Source of the DNA: Halomonas alimentaria
Lineage (GTDB): Bacteria; Pseudomonadota; Gammaproteobacteria; Pseudomonadales; Halomonadaceae
Direction of reading: 5' to 3'
Assembly: GCF_009902005.1 (NCBI RefSeq)
Contig: NZ_WUTT01000001.1
Location: 162,762-226,761, forward strand
Length of the DNA: 64,000 bases
Each line of letters opens with the position of its first letter. Position 1 is the first letter of the stretch. A program made the position numbers and the translations under genes. Shown piece by piece: positions 1 through 8,795 of the stretch. The notes under the pieces were generated by a model that was not told where the DNA came from, ran no database searches, and was given only the letters and a program-made list of their open reading frames with translations.

Positions 1-884
1 TTGAGCAGTTGGGTATGCAATGGAGTGGACTCGGGAATGAAGTAGGGCTCTCGAGCCTCCTGCACGATGGCCGCCTTGGTCACCTCGCTGCGGGAGAGGA
101 AGCGTGCCGCGTTGCGCAGGTGCAGCATGCCGATGATGTTGTTGATGTCACCCTTGTAGACCGGGAGCCGGGTGTGCTGGCTGGTACGGATCTGGACGAG
201 GATTTCCTCGAGGCCATCGTCGAGGTTGATGCCGACGACCTCATGGCGCGGCACCATGATGTCGTTCACGGTGACGTTCTCGAGGTCGAGGATGGAGAGC
301 AGCATCGTCTGGTGGCGCTGCGGAATCAGGGTGCCCGCTTCATGGACCACGGTGCGCAGCTCGTCGCGGGTCAGGTTGTCGCCGTCGCCATCGATGTTGC
401 GCACGCCGATCAGGCGCAGCAGGCCGTTGGAGATCACGTTGACCAGCCACACCAGCGGATAGAGCAGCTTGAGCAGCGGTTCGAGCACCAGCGAGGCGGG
501 GAAGGCGATGCGCTCCGGCTTCACCGCCGCATAGGTCTTGGGGGTGACCTCGGCGAAGATCAGGATGGTGATGGTCAGGGCGGCGGTGGCCACGGCAGGG
601 CCGGTGACGTCGCCGAGGAAGTGAATGGCGATGATGGTGGCGATGGACGCCGCCAGGTTGTTGACGAAGTTGTTGCCGATCAGGATCACGCCGATCAGCC
701 GATCGGGACGAGCGAGCAGCCTGGCGACTCTCTGGGCGCGCGCTTCGCCGCTGTTGACCCGGTGGCTGAGACGGTAGCGATTGATGGACATCATGCCGGT
801 CTCGGAGCTCGAGAAGAAGGCAGACAGGCAGACAAGCAGGAACAGCAGGCCGAACAGCAATCCCAGTGGGAAGTCGTCGCTCAA
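1..884 (-). CDS. CorB/YfjD-like CNNM-family membrane protein (partial)
   Basis: This is a probable divalent-cation (Mg2+/Co2+) transport or efflux protein of the CNNM/HlyC-CorC family, in the inner membrane. The start is TTG at 884, preceded by a GAGGA ribosome site nine bases upstream; no ATG lies close by. About 294 codons are present. The N-terminal DUF21 membrane domain has several hydrophobic segments and the family pattern SSSETGMMSINRYRL, followed by IGNNFVNNLAAS and AEVTPKTYA. The first CBS repeat begins near residue 205 (DIMVPRHEVV). The window edge removes the second CBS repeat and the C-terminal CorC/HlyC domain. Its neighbour is ypjD, the same pairing seen next to ffh in enterobacteria (yfjD-ypjD). 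The family is clear; the ion transported is inferred. Confidence 0.85.
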   Translation of the reverse strand, partial: MSDDFPLGLLFGLLFLLVCLSAFFSSSETGMMSINRYRLSHRVNSGEARAQRVARLLARPDRLIGVILIGNNFVNNLAASIATIIAIHFLGDVTGPAVATAALTITILIFAEVTPKTYAAVKPERIAFPASLVLEPLLKLLYPLVWLVNVISNGLLRLIGVRNIDGDGDNLTRDELRTVVHEAGTLIPQRHQTMLLSILDLENVTVNDIMVPRHEVVGINLDDGLEEILVQIRTSQHTRLPVYKGDINNIIGMLHLRNAARFLSRSEVTKAAIVQEAREPYFIPESTPLHTQLL

Positions 885-962
885 GTCGAAGGGTCCTCGG
901 TCGCGGGTCAGGCTCGATTTGACGGGAGGTGGGCGCGCGGTGTCAAGACGATGGAAAGTCGT

Positions 963-1763
963 TCAACCGCGGCCGAGTAGCACTTCCAGCACGAAGCGGC
1001 TGCCGAAGTAGGCCACCAGCAGTACCGCGCTGCCACCCAGGGTCCAGCGCACGGCACGCATGCCACGCCAGCCCAGGCGGTGATGGCTGAACAGCAGGGT
1101 GGCGAAGATCACCCAGGCGGCCAGCGAGAGGATGGTCTTGTGGGCGAGGTGCTGGGCGAACATGTTGTCGAGGAACGCGAAGCCGCTGATGATCGCGAGG
1201 GTCAGCAGCCCCATACCGGCCCAGATAAGCTCGAAGAGCAGGCGCTCCATGGAGGTCAGCGGGGGCAGGGCCTGGACGATGCCGCGGATCTGGTGATGGC
1301 GCAGGGCACGGTTCTGCAGGCCTAGCAGCACCGCCTGGACGGCGGCGATGGCGAGTACCGCAAACCCCAGCAGGGAGCTGATGGCATGCAGTGCCACGCC
1401 GGGAGGCAGGTCATCGGAGTGTGGCGCCGCCGGCACCGTCGCGGCCAGCAGCAGCGCGATTCCCGCCAACGGCAGGATACCCGTCGCGGCACCCAGTACT
1501 GGTTTGAACAGGCTGATACCCAGCAGCAGGGCGACCGCCATGGCGCTGATCAGCACCATGCTGGCGTAGAGCCCCGGCAGCACCTGGGCATCGTGGCCGA
1601 AGAGGCCGATGACCAGTGGCAGGTGACACAGCAGACCCAGCAGCGCGAGGCCGCGTACCAGCATCGGTTGCGGCGCGACTCGGCGAGCCAGGGTCAACCC
1701 CTGCCAGGAGGCGGCGGCGATGTAGAGGAGGAAGGCTATTATGGCCAGGGCGAGCGCCTGCAT
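963..1763 (-). CDS. ypjD: YpjD-like cytochrome c assembly (CcsA-type) membrane protein
   Basis: This 266-residue polytopic inner-membrane protein has about eight hydrophobic segments and belongs to the CcsA/CcmC-related YpjD group. The family resembles haem-handling proteins of cytochrome c maturation, but the role of YpjD is not firmly established. The ATG start opens a strongly hydrophobic first helix (MQALALAIIAFLLYIAAA). The C-terminal half has the membrane-embedded histidines typical of the group (HLAHKTILSLAAW, FSHHRLGWRG). It lies between the CorB-like gene and the divergent ffh gene, as in many gammaproteobacteria. A possible -10 (TATAGT on the minus strand, 1822-1827) lies upstream. 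Confidence 0.85.
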   Translation of the reverse strand: MQALALAIIAFLLYIAAASWQGLTLARRVAPQPMLVRGLALLGLLCHLPLVIGLFGHDAQVLPGLYASMVLISAMAVALLLGISLFKPVLGAATGILPLAGIALLLAATVPAAPHSDDLPPGVALHAISSLLGFAVLAIAAVQAVLLGLQNRALRHHQIRGIVQALPPLTSMERLLFELIWAGMGLLTLAIISGFAFLDNMFAQHLAHKTILSLAAWVIFATLLFSHHRLGWRGMRAVRWTLGGSAVLLVAYFGSRFVLEVLLGRG

Positions 1764-1892
1764 GGGTTGCGATCCGTGCGCTTGTGGAAGTGAACAGCAT
1801 AAGGGTGACTAGCGTGCGGCTACTATACCCAATCCCCCGCCTGCCGCACAGGCCGTGGCCTGCGGCACCTCGTCCCGGGGCGCGAAGCCAGG

Positions 1893-1925
1893 TGCATGGA
1901 GAGTCGCGCCCACAGCGCGTATAAT
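1893..1925 (+). promoter_or_regulatory. Putative ffh promoter
   Basis: A perfect -10 hexamer TATAAT lies at 1920-1925, 40 bases before the ffh start. No good -35 stands 17 bases upstream; the nearest candidate is TGCATG. The -10 is seen directly; promoter activity is inferred. Confidence 0.45.
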
Positions 1926-1965
1926 CGCTCGCAAACTTCAGGCCATCGCACATGTGGAGAGGCCA

Positions 1966-3384
1966 ATGTTCCAGAATCTCAGTGAGCGCCTGTCGCAGAC
2001 GCTCAAGTCGATCAAGGGTCAGGCGCGCCTGACCGAAGACAACGTCAAGGATACCCTGCGCGAGGTGCGCCGGGCCCTGCTCGAAGCCGACGTCGCCCTG
2101 CCGGTGGTCAAGGACTTCATCGAGAGGGTGCGCGAGCGCGCCGTGGGTCAGGAGGTCTCGAAGAGCCTCTCGCCCGGTCAGCAGTTCGTCAAGATCGTCC
2201 AGCAGGAGCTCGAGGCGACCATGGGCGAGGCCAATGAGGGCCTGACGCTCAAGGGCTCGCCGGCGGTGGTCCTGATGGCCGGCCTGCAGGGTGCAGGCAA
2301 GACCACCTCGGTGGCCAAGCTGGCGCGCTACCTGCGCGAGCGCGAGAAGAAGAAGGTGCTGGTGGTTTCCGCCGACGTCTATCGCCCGGCGGCCATCGAT
2401 CAGCTCGAGACCCTGGCGAAGGAGGTCGAGGTCGACTTCTTCCCGTCGCGCTCCGACCAGAAACCTGTCGATATCGCCGAGGCGGCGATCCGGCACGCCA
2501 AGATCCAGTTCCATGACGTGGTGCTGGTGGATACCGCCGGTCGCCTGGCCATCGACGAGGCGATGATGGCGGAGATCCAGGCGCTGCACAAAGCCGTCTC
2601 GCCCCAGGAGACGCTGTTCGTCGTCGACGCCATGACCGGTCAGGACGCCGCCAACACCGCCAAGGCCTTCCACGAGGCCCTGCCGCTGACCGGCGTGATC
2701 CTGACCAAGGCCGACGGCGACGCCCGCGGCGGTGCCGCTCTCTCGGTGCGCCATATCACCGGCAAGCCGATCAAGTTCATGGGCGTGGGCGAGAAGGTCG
2801 ACGCCCTGGAGCCCTTCCATCCGGACCGTGTCGCCTCGCGGATCCTCGGCATGGGCGACGTGCTGTCGCTGATCGAGGAGGCCGAGCGCACCGTCGACAA
2901 GGGCAAGGCCGAGAAGCTGGCCAAGAAGGTCAAGAAGGGCCAGGGCTTCGACCTCGAGGACTTCCGCGACCAGCTCCAGCAGCTCAAGAAGATGGGCGGC
3001 ATGGGCGGCCTGCTGGGCAAGCTGCCGGGCATGGGGCAGATGGCAGAGATGGCCCAGGGCCCCGGTCCCGAGAAGGAGATGGGCAAGCTCGAGGCACTGA
3101 TCAACTCCATGACACCCCAGGAGCGCCGCAAGCCGGAGATCATCAACGGCTCGCGCAAGCGGCGCATCGCTGCCGGCGCCGGCCTGCAGGTGCCCGACCT
3201 GAACCGCCTGCTCAAGCAGCACAAGCAGATGCAGAAGATGATGAAGAAGGCGGGCAAGAAGGGCGGCATGCAGAACATGATGCGAGGCATGTCCGGCATG
3301 ATGGGTGGCGGCGGCCCGGGAGGCCCCGGGGGCATGGGGGGCATGGGCGGAATGGGTGGTCCGGGCGGCAAGCCCTGGCGATAA
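1966..3384 (+). CDS. ffh: Signal recognition particle GTPase Ffh
   Basis: Ffh binds 4.5S RNA and signal sequences and delivers ribosomes making membrane proteins to the receptor FtsY, which is also in this window. The 472-residue product begins MFQNLSERLSQTLKSIKGQ after a GGAGAGG ribosome site; an upstream in-frame ATG at 1855 is ignored because the family starts here. The N domain is followed by the G domain: P-loop GLQGAGKTTSVAKL near residue 105, DTAGRL, and TKADGDARGG. The M domain is rich in methionine (LKQHKQMQKMMKKAGKK). The tail is an unusually long run of Gly and Met (MGGMGGMGG) ending in KPWR. Length matches the family. Confidence 0.97.
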   Translation: MFQNLSERLSQTLKSIKGQARLTEDNVKDTLREVRRALLEADVALPVVKDFIERVRERAVGQEVSKSLSPGQQFVKIVQQELEATMGEANEGLTLKGSPAVVLMAGLQGAGKTTSVAKLARYLREREKKKVLVVSADVYRPAAIDQLETLAKEVEVDFFPSRSDQKPVDIAEAAIRHAKIQFHDVVLVDTAGRLAIDEAMMAEIQALHKAVSPQETLFVVDAMTGQDAANTAKAFHEALPLTGVILTKADGDARGGAALSVRHITGKPIKFMGVGEKVDALEPFHPDRVASRILGMGDVLSLIEEAERTVDKGKAEKLAKKVKKGQGFDLEDFRDQLQQLKKMGGMGGLLGKLPGMGQMAEMAQGPGPEKEMGKLEALINSMTPQERRKPEIINGSRKRRIAAGAGLQVPDLNRLLKQHKQMQKMMKKAGKKGGMQNMMRGMSGMMGGGGPGGPGGMGGMGGMGGPGGKPWR

Positions 3385-3396
3385 ACCCGAAAAAGG

Positions 3397-3425
3397 TTCC
3401 CAAGCGGGGCTGTTTTCCGTAGAAT
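3397..3425 (+). promoter_or_regulatory. Putative promoter of the rpsP operon
   Basis: TTCCCA (3397-3402) and TAGAAT (3420-3425) are separated by 17 bases, upstream of rpsP and downstream of the ffh stop. The fit to the sigma-70 consensus is moderate. It would drive rpsP-rimM-trmD, and perhaps rplS. Confidence 0.45.
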
Positions 3426-3507
3426 GCTGCGTCTTCACTGGCAGGACCGCGAATGGCGCGGTCATCGTCGTGACCGAATCCAACTCAACCGAAGGACTGA
3501 CTAGGCC

Positions 3508-3756
3508 ATGGTTACCATTCGTCTGGCTCGTGGTGGCGCCAAGAAGCGTCCCTTCTACCACCTGACCGTTACCGATTCCCGCAACGCCCGCGACGGCCGT
3601 TTCATCGAGCGTCTCGGCTTCTTCAACCCGGTCGCCCGCGGCCAGGAAGAGCGTCTGCGCATCGACCTCGACCGTATTGCCCACTGGCAGAGCCAGGGTG
3701 CCCAGCTCTCCGGCCGCGTCGCCGAGCTGGTCAAGGAAGCTCGCAAGCAGGCCTGA
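3508..3756 (+). CDS. rpsP: 30S ribosomal protein S16
   Basis: S16 is an early-binding protein of the small subunit that stabilises 16S rRNA folding. The 82-residue product has the full family pattern, [19 protein letters not shown] at the N-terminus and [10 protein letters not shown] in the middle, and is of normal length. It opens the conserved cluster rpsP-rimM-trmD-rplS, in which ribosomal proteins alternate with an rRNA-processing factor and a tRNA methylase. rimM follows at once, so co-transcription is likely. Confidence 0.97.
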   Translation: MVTIRLARGGAKKRPFYHLTVTDSRNARDGRFIERLGFFNPVARGQEERLRIDLDRIAHWQSQGAQLSGRVAELVKEARKQA

Positions 3757-3794
3757 GGCCTGATGCGATGGTTATCTCGGTTCCGAGGTCGTCG

Positions 3795-4346
3795 ATGAGC
3801 GAATCTGCCAAGGCTCAGCCCGCCGACGATCATGTGGTGCTGGGAAAGCTGACCAGCCCCTATGGCGTGAAGGGCTGGCTCAGGGTGTACTCGTACACCA
3901 GCCCCATGGAGGGCATCCTCGACTACTCCGAGTGGGTAGTGCGTCACGGCGAGACGCTCGAGCGTCGCCGCCTGGTGCAGGGGCGCCGCCATGGCAAGAG
4001 CCTGGTGGCCCGGCTGGAGGGCTGTGATAGCCGCGAGGCCGCCGAAGCGCTGGCCGGTGCGGAGATCGTGATGCCCAAGGCCGAGTTGCCCGAACTGACC
4101 GGCGACGACTTCTACTGGCACGAACTGGAAGGCCTGCGGGTCGTGACCCGCGAGGGCAGCGTGCTGGGGCGCATCGACCACCTCTTCGAGACCGGCGCCA
4201 ACGACGTCATGGTCGTGAAGGGGAGTCTCGAGGCGGACGCCATCGACGCCCGCGAGCGGCTGCTGCCGTTCCTGCCCGAGGAGGTGATCCTCGAGGTCGA
4301 CCTCGAGGCTGGCGTGATGACTGTCGACTGGGATCCCGAATTTTGA
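3795..4346 (+). CDS. rimM: Ribosome maturation factor RimM
   Basis: RimM helps assemble the 30S head around S19 and 16S helices 31 and 33b. The chosen ATG at 3795 has a GAGG six bases upstream and gives 183 residues, close to the usual 180 or so; an in-frame ATG at 3768 would add nine residues and cannot be excluded. The N-terminal domain shows [20 protein letters not shown]. The C-terminal PRC-barrel part shows [16 protein letters not shown] and NDVMVVKG. The gene overlaps the start of trmD by four bases, so the two are probably translationally coupled. Confidence 0.93.
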   Translation: MSESAKAQPADDHVVLGKLTSPYGVKGWLRVYSYTSPMEGILDYSEWVVRHGETLERRRLVQGRRHGKSLVARLEGCDSREAAEALAGAEIVMPKAELPELTGDDFYWHELEGLRVVTREGSVLGRIDHLFETGANDVMVVKGSLEADAIDARERLLPFLPEEVILEVDLEAGVMTVDWDPEF

Positions 4347-5146
4347 CGGAATCCGAAGCGACCCCGGTCGAGTCGGTGCCCGACATGTGGATCGGCGTCG
4401 TCTCGCTGTTTCCGGAGATGTTCGAGGCGATAACCCGCCACGGCGTCACTGGTCGGGCAGTGGACAAAGGACGTATCGCGCTGGAGATCTGGAACCCGCG
4501 CGACTACGCCAGCGACCGGCATCGCACCGTCGACGACCGCCCCTACGGTGGCGGGCCGGGGATGCTGATGAAGGTCGATACCCTGCGCGCGGCGATCCAC
4601 GCCGCCAGGGCCAGGGCCGAGCAGGCCACCGGGCAGCGTCCCAGGGTGATCTATCTGTCGCCCCAGGGGCGGCGGCTCGACCAGGCCGGCGCGCAGGAAC
4701 TGGCTGCCGGACCACCCCTGGTGGTGGTGGCCGGGCGTTACGAAGGCATCGATGAACGCGTGGTTGAGAGCGACATCGATGAGGAGTGGTCGATCGGCGA
4801 CTACGTGCTGAGCGGCGGCGAGCTGCCGGCCATGGTGCTGATCGATGCCGCGGCAAGGCTGGTGCCCGGAGTGCTGGGCCATCAGGATTCCGCGGTCGAG
4901 GACTCCTTCAATGACGGGCTGCTGGACTGCCCGCACTACACCCGCCCGGAGGCGATCGACGGGCGGCAGGTGCCGGAAGTCCTGCTCAGCGGCAATCACG
5001 GCGCCATCCGGCGCTGGCGGCTGAAGCAGTCCCTGGGGCGTACCTGGCAGCGGCGCCCCGACCTGCTGGAAGGCAGGGAGTTGAGCAAGGAGCAGCGCGA
5101 GCTGCTCCGGGAGTACCTCGAGGAACACGCGCTGCTCGCCAGATAG
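4343..5146 (+). CDS. trmD: tRNA (guanine-37-N1)-methyltransferase TrmD
   Basis: TrmD methylates N1 of G37 next to the anticodon, which prevents +1 frameshifting. The SPOUT-fold signatures are present: [27 protein letters not shown] and [15 protein letters not shown], which form the trefoil knot and AdoMet pocket. Two starts are possible. TTG at 4343 overlaps the rimM stop as TTGA and gives 267 residues. ATG at 4385 ([13 protein letters not shown]) matches the usual N-terminus of the family and gives 253 residues, but has no clear ribosome site. I list the coupled TTG. The product is certain; the start is not. Confidence 0.95.
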   Translation: MTESEATPVESVPDMWIGVVSLFPEMFEAITRHGVTGRAVDKGRIALEIWNPRDYASDRHRTVDDRPYGGGPGMLMKVDTLRAAIHAARARAEQATGQRPRVIYLSPQGRRLDQAGAQELAAGPPLVVVAGRYEGIDERVVESDIDEEWSIGDYVLSGGELPAMVLIDAAARLVPGVLGHQDSAVEDSFNDGLLDCPHYTRPEAIDGRQVPEVLLSGNHGAIRRWRLKQSLGRTWQRRPDLLEGRELSKEQRELLREYLEEHALLAR

Positions 5147-5299
5147 GGCAGGGCGGAGGTGCGGGACATCCAAGCCGCCGAGCTTGTGGCCCCGCGTCAC
5201 CCATTATCTCCCGCGCTCTCGAGTTCGTTCGAGCGCCGGGATCACGATTCACCGGCAAGCCAAGCGACCGCTGAATCAGGTTATCAAGGAGTCATTGTC

Positions 5300-5656
5300 A
5301 TGAGCAGCAAGAACAAGGTGATCCAGGCGCTCGAAGCCGAGCAGATGAGCAAGGAGATCCCGGCCTTCGCCCCCGGCGACACCGTTGTCGTCCAGGTCAA
5401 GGTCAAGGAAGGCAACCGCGAGCGTCTCCAGGCCTTCGAAGGTGTGGTGATCGGCAAGCGCAACCGCGGTCTGAACTCCGCCTTCACCGTGCGCAAGATC
5501 TCCCACGGTGTCGGCGTCGAGCGTACCTTCCAGACCTACAGCCCGCTGGTCGACTCCATCAGCGTCAAGCGTCGCGGCGACGTACGCCAGGCCAAGCTGT
5601 ACTACCTCCGTGAGCGCAGCGGTAAGTCTGCTCGCATCAAGGAAAAGCTGGTCTGA
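5300..5656 (+). CDS. rplS: 50S ribosomal protein L19
   Basis: L19 sits at the interface of the two ribosomal subunits. The 118-residue product starts at ATG 5300 after a strong AAGGAG site and shows [31 protein letters not shown] and [20 protein letters not shown]; length is normal. The longer open frame from 5159 has no family homology before this Met. A gap of about 150 bases to trmD contains a small hairpin (GCGCTC/GAGCGC near 5213-5236), and two strong hairpins follow the gene. Confidence 0.97.
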   Translation: MSSKNKVIQALEAEQMSKEIPAFAPGDTVVVQVKVKEGNRERLQAFEGVVIGKRNRGLNSAFTVRKISHGVGVERTFQTYSPLVDSISVKRRGDVRQAKLYYLRERSGKSARIKEKLV

Positions 5657-5676
5657 GGCCGAGGCCTCGGAGCCCA

Positions 5677-5701
5677 CGAGCCGGGGCCCTGCCCCGGCTC
5701 G
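5677..5701 (+). terminator. Perfect 11-bp hairpin after rplS
   Basis: The arms CGAGCCGGGGC (5677-5687) and GCCCCGGCTCG (5691-5701) pair perfectly around a CCT loop. There is no T run right after it; a second hairpin with T residues follows six bases later. Confidence 0.55.
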
Positions 5702-5706
5702 ACCGA

Positions 5707-5746
5707 GAAACCCCGTCACCGCTTGCGCGGGGCGGGGTTTCCTTTT
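5707..5746 (+). terminator. Rho-independent terminator of the rpsP-rplS operon
   Basis: The stem GAAACCCCG (5707-5715) pairs with CGGGGTTTC (5733-5741) and is followed by CTTTT. This is the likely end of the operon before xerD. Confidence 0.75.
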
Positions 5747-5774
5747 ACCCGAGGCATGCCAGCCGGAGCCTGCC

Positions 5775-6674
5775 ATGAGCGCGCCAGACGAGAGTGCCAC
5801 CATCGATGCCTTCCTCGATGCCCTGTGGCTCGAGCAGGGGGTGAGCGAGCATACGCTGGCCGCCTACCGTCGTGACCTGGCTGCCTGGGCGGCGCGTCTC
5901 GCCGAGGGTGGCGAGACTCTGGTCACGCCGGCCCCCGCGAGCCTGCCGACCTGGCTCGATGAGCGGCGTGAGGCCGGCTATCGACTGCGCAGCAACGCCC
6001 GGCTGCTCTCCAGCCTGCGTCGCTTCTACCGCTGGGCGCTGGAGACGGGGCGCATCGAGCGTGATCCGCTGGCCGAGGTTCGCCTGCAGCGGGTGCGCCC
6101 CAGCCTGCCGGAGACCCTGGAGGAGGCCGAGGTGGAGCGGCTGATCGCCGCGCCGGATATCACGACCGACCTGGGGCTGCGCGACCGCACCATGCTGGAG
6201 GTGCTCTACGGGGCGGGGCTGCGCGTCTCGGAGCTGGTGGGGCTGACCACCGATGCCGTGAACCTGCGCCAGGGCGTGGTCAGGGTGCGCGGCAAGGGCG
6301 ACAAGGATCGCCTGGTGCCATTGGGCGAAGAGGCCGTGGACTGGGTCTCGCGCTACCTGCGTACCGCCCGCGGGGCGCTGATGCGCGACGCCACCCGGCC
6401 GGCACTCTTCCCGGGGCGCGACGATCAGCCGCTGACCCGGCAGGCCTTCTGGTACCGGATCAAGCACCATGCCAGGATCGCCGGTATCGAGCGCTCGCTG
6501 TCACCGCATACCCTGCGCCACGCCTTCGCCACCCATCTGTTGAATCATGGCGCCAATCTGCGTGTCGTACAGATGCTGCTCGGTCACAGTGACCTCTCTA
6601 CCACCCAGATCTATACCCATGTGGCCCAGGCGCGTCTGGAGCGCCTGCATGCCGACCACCACCCACGAGGATGA
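5775..6674 (+). CDS. xerD: Site-specific tyrosine recombinase XerD
   Basis: XerD works with XerC at dif to resolve chromosome dimers at division under FtsK control. The 299-residue product starts at ATG 5775; the upstream part of the open frame overlaps rplS and is discarded. It has an N-terminal SAM-like DNA-binding domain (VSEHTLAAYRRDLAAW) and the catalytic domain with the first Arg in GAGLRVSELVGL, the HTLRHAFATHLLNHGA block and LLGHSDLSTTQIYTHV, whose Tyr is the nucleophile. Length matches E. coli XerD. It lies directly upstream of dsbC (3-base gap), as in pseudomonads. Confidence 0.95.
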   Translation: MSAPDESATIDAFLDALWLEQGVSEHTLAAYRRDLAAWAARLAEGGETLVTPAPASLPTWLDERREAGYRLRSNARLLSSLRRFYRWALETGRIERDPLAEVRLQRVRPSLPETLEEAEVERLIAAPDITTDLGLRDRTMLEVLYGAGLRVSELVGLTTDAVNLRQGVVRVRGKGDKDRLVPLGEEAVDWVSRYLRTARGALMRDATRPALFPGRDDQPLTRQAFWYRIKHHARIAGIERSLSPHTLRHAFATHLLNHGANLRVVQMLLGHSDLSTTQIYTHVAQARLERLHADHHPRG

Positions 6675-6677
6675 ATC

Positions 6678-7427
6678 ATGACGACTCCTTCCCGGATCCT
6701 TCTTCTCGGCCTGCTGGCCGCGCCTCTGGCGGCTCTGTTTTCGGCGCCGGCACTCGCCCAGCAGGAGGGGGCCGAGCGTCTCGCCGAGCGGCTCTCGGTC
6801 AACGGCCAGTCGATGCCGGTGCAGAGTGTGCGCGAGGCGCCGATGGAGGGCCTCTTCGAGGTGCGCCTGGAGACCGGTGAGCGCTTCTACAGCGACGCCG
6901 AGGGCGAGCACTTCCTGGTCGGCGACCTCTACCGCAATGGCGACCAGGGCCTGGTCAACCTGACCGAGAAGGGCCGCAACACCGAGCGCGCAGCACGACT
7001 GGAGCAGGTGCCGGAGTCGGAGAGGGTCATCTTCCGTGGGCCGGAGAGCCGTGCCCAGGTGCTGGTGTTCACCGATACCACCTGCCCCTACTGCCAGCAG
7101 CTCCACGAGGAAGTACCTCGGCTCAACGAGCTGGGCATCGAGGTGCACTACCTGGCCTTCCCGCGCAGCGGCATGAATGCACAGGGCGCGCGCACCATGC
7201 AGCAGGTGTGGTGTGCCGACAACCCCGCCGAGGCGATGAGTGCCGCCAAGCGCGGCGATTCGCTTTCGGCCTCAGCAGACTGCGACAATCCGGTCGAGTC
7301 ACAGTATCATCTGGGGCTGGAACTGGGCGTCCAGGGGACGCCGGCTATTGTACTGCCGGACGGTCGTCTGGTGCCGGGCTACGTGCCCGCCGAGCGCCTG
7401 GCCGCCATGCTGGGGCTCGAGGAATAA
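6678..7427 (+). CDS. dsbC: Periplasmic thiol:disulfide isomerase DsbC
   Basis: DsbC reshuffles wrong disulfides in periplasmic proteins and is kept reduced by DsbD. The 249-residue precursor has a signal peptide (residues 1-27, hydrophobic core LLLGLLAAPLAALF, cleavage near ALA-QQ). An N-terminal dimerisation region is followed by a thioredoxin fold with the CPYC active site at about residues 136-139 (FTDTTCPYCQQLHEE). The second, structural cysteine pair is in VWCADNP and SADCDNP. The cis-Pro loop is GVQGTPAIVLPDG. The gene sits between xerD and hom, a conserved order. Confidence 0.94.
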   Translation: MTTPSRILLLGLLAAPLAALFSAPALAQQEGAERLAERLSVNGQSMPVQSVREAPMEGLFEVRLETGERFYSDAEGEHFLVGDLYRNGDQGLVNLTEKGRNTERAARLEQVPESERVIFRGPESRAQVLVFTDTTCPYCQQLHEEVPRLNELGIEVHYLAFPRSGMNAQGARTMQQVWCADNPAEAMSAAKRGDSLSASADCDNPVESQYHLGLELGVQGTPAIVLPDGRLVPGYVPAERLAAMLGLEE

Positions 7428-7475
7428 GACGCACGCCATACAACCAACTCGGAAGACGCGAGCAGGAGCAATACA

Positions 7476-8792
7476 TTGAAACCGGTGAGAGTAGGAATCT
7501 GTGGGCTGGGGACCGTCGGCGGCGGAACCTTCAACGTGCTGACGCGCAACGCCGATGACATTGCCCGGCGGGCTGGGCGGCCGATTGCCATCGAGCAGGT
7601 CGCCTATCGCACCCCCAATCCCGAGTGTGACCTTACCGGCATCAACACCACTGCCGATGTCTTCGAGGTGGCCAGCAATCCGGATGTCGACGTGCTGGTG
7701 GAGCTGATCGGTGGCTACGACGTGGCCCGGGAGCTGGTGCTTGCCGCCATCGAGAACGGCAAGCATGTGGTCACTGCCAACAAGGCGCTGATCGCCGTGC
7801 ACGGCAACGAGATCTTCGCGGCGGCCCACGAGAAGGGCGTGATCGTGGCCTTCGAGGCCGCGGTGGCCGGCGGCATTCCGGTGATCAAGTCGCTGCGCGA
7901 GGGACTCGGTGCCAACCGCATCGAGTGGGTGGCCGGCATCATCAACGGTACTGGCAACTACATCCTCACCCACATGCGCGACGAGGGCCGGGCCTTCGAC
8001 GATGTGCTGGCTGAGGCCCAAGCGCTGGGCTATGCCGAGGCCGACCCGACCTTCGACGTCGAAGGTATCGATGCCGCCCACAAGCTGACCATCCTCGCCT
8101 CCATCGCCTACGGCGTGCCGCTGCAGTTCGAAAAGGCCTATACCGAGGGCATCTCCCGGGTCACCGCCGAGGACGTGGAGCAGGCCGACAACCTGGGCTA
8201 TGTGATCAAGCATCTAGGTATCTCCAAGCGCACCGAGCAGGGCCTGGAGCTGCGCGTGCACCCGACCCTGATCCCCAAGGAGCGGCTGCTGGCCAATGTG
8301 CACGGCGTCAAGAACGCCATCGCCGTGATGGGTGACGCCGTAGGCCCGACCCTCTACTACGGCGCCGGTGCCGGCGCCGAGCCCACCGCATCGGCGGTGG
8401 TGGCAGACCTGCTCGACGTGGCCCGCGACATCACCACCGATCACCACTACCGGGTGCCCTACCTGGCCTTCAGCGGCATCAGCGAGGACGTCAGCCAGCT
8501 GCCGATCATGCCCATGGAGGAGATCACCACCGCCTACTACCTGCGGCTGCTGGCGGTGGATCGTCCCGGCGTGCTGGCGCGGGTGGCCACCATCCTCTCC
8601 GAGCAGGGCATCTCCATCGAGGCACTGATCCAGAAGGAGGCCACCGAGGGCGAACTGGTACCGATCATCCTGCTGACCCACCGCACTCGCGAGCAGCACA
8701 TGAACGAGGCGATTCGCCAGATCGAGTCCATGGCCGATATCGCCGGCCCGGTGACCCGGATTCGCGTCGAGTCCCTGGACGAGCAGGAGTAA
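7476..8792 (+). CDS. hom: Homoserine dehydrogenase
   Basis: The enzyme reduces aspartate semialdehyde to homoserine with NAD(P)H, the branch point to threonine and methionine. The start is TTG at 7476 with AGGAG upstream. The 438-residue product has the dinucleotide fold GICGLGTVGGGTFNVL, the catalytic region (NGTGNYILTHM, ADPTFDVEGIDAAHKL) and a C-terminal ACT domain (AVDRPGVLARVATILSEQG) expected to sense threonine. It is the monofunctional form without an aspartokinase domain. thrC follows three bases later, so the two form a threonine operon; no leader peptide with Thr/Ile codons is evident. Confidence 0.96.
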   Translation: MKPVRVGICGLGTVGGGTFNVLTRNADDIARRAGRPIAIEQVAYRTPNPECDLTGINTTADVFEVASNPDVDVLVELIGGYDVARELVLAAIENGKHVVTANKALIAVHGNEIFAAAHEKGVIVAFEAAVAGGIPVIKSLREGLGANRIEWVAGIINGTGNYILTHMRDEGRAFDDVLAEAQALGYAEADPTFDVEGIDAAHKLTILASIAYGVPLQFEKAYTEGISRVTAEDVEQADNLGYVIKHLGISKRTEQGLELRVHPTLIPKERLLANVHGVKNAIAVMGDAVGPTLYYGAGAGAEPTASAVVADLLDVARDITTDHHYRVPYLAFSGISEDVSQLPIMPMEEITTAYYLRLLAVDRPGVLARVATILSEQGISIEALIQKEATEGELVPIILLTHRTREQHMNEAIRQIESMADIAGPVTRIRVESLDEQE

Positions 8793-8795
8793 GCC

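Noticed and set aside
1411..3684. 757-codon open frame on the minus strand across ffh and rpsP
   Set aside because: It is antisense to ffh and rpsP, which have complete family motifs; its sequence is low-complexity Leu/His/Ala typical of shadow frames in high-GC DNA.
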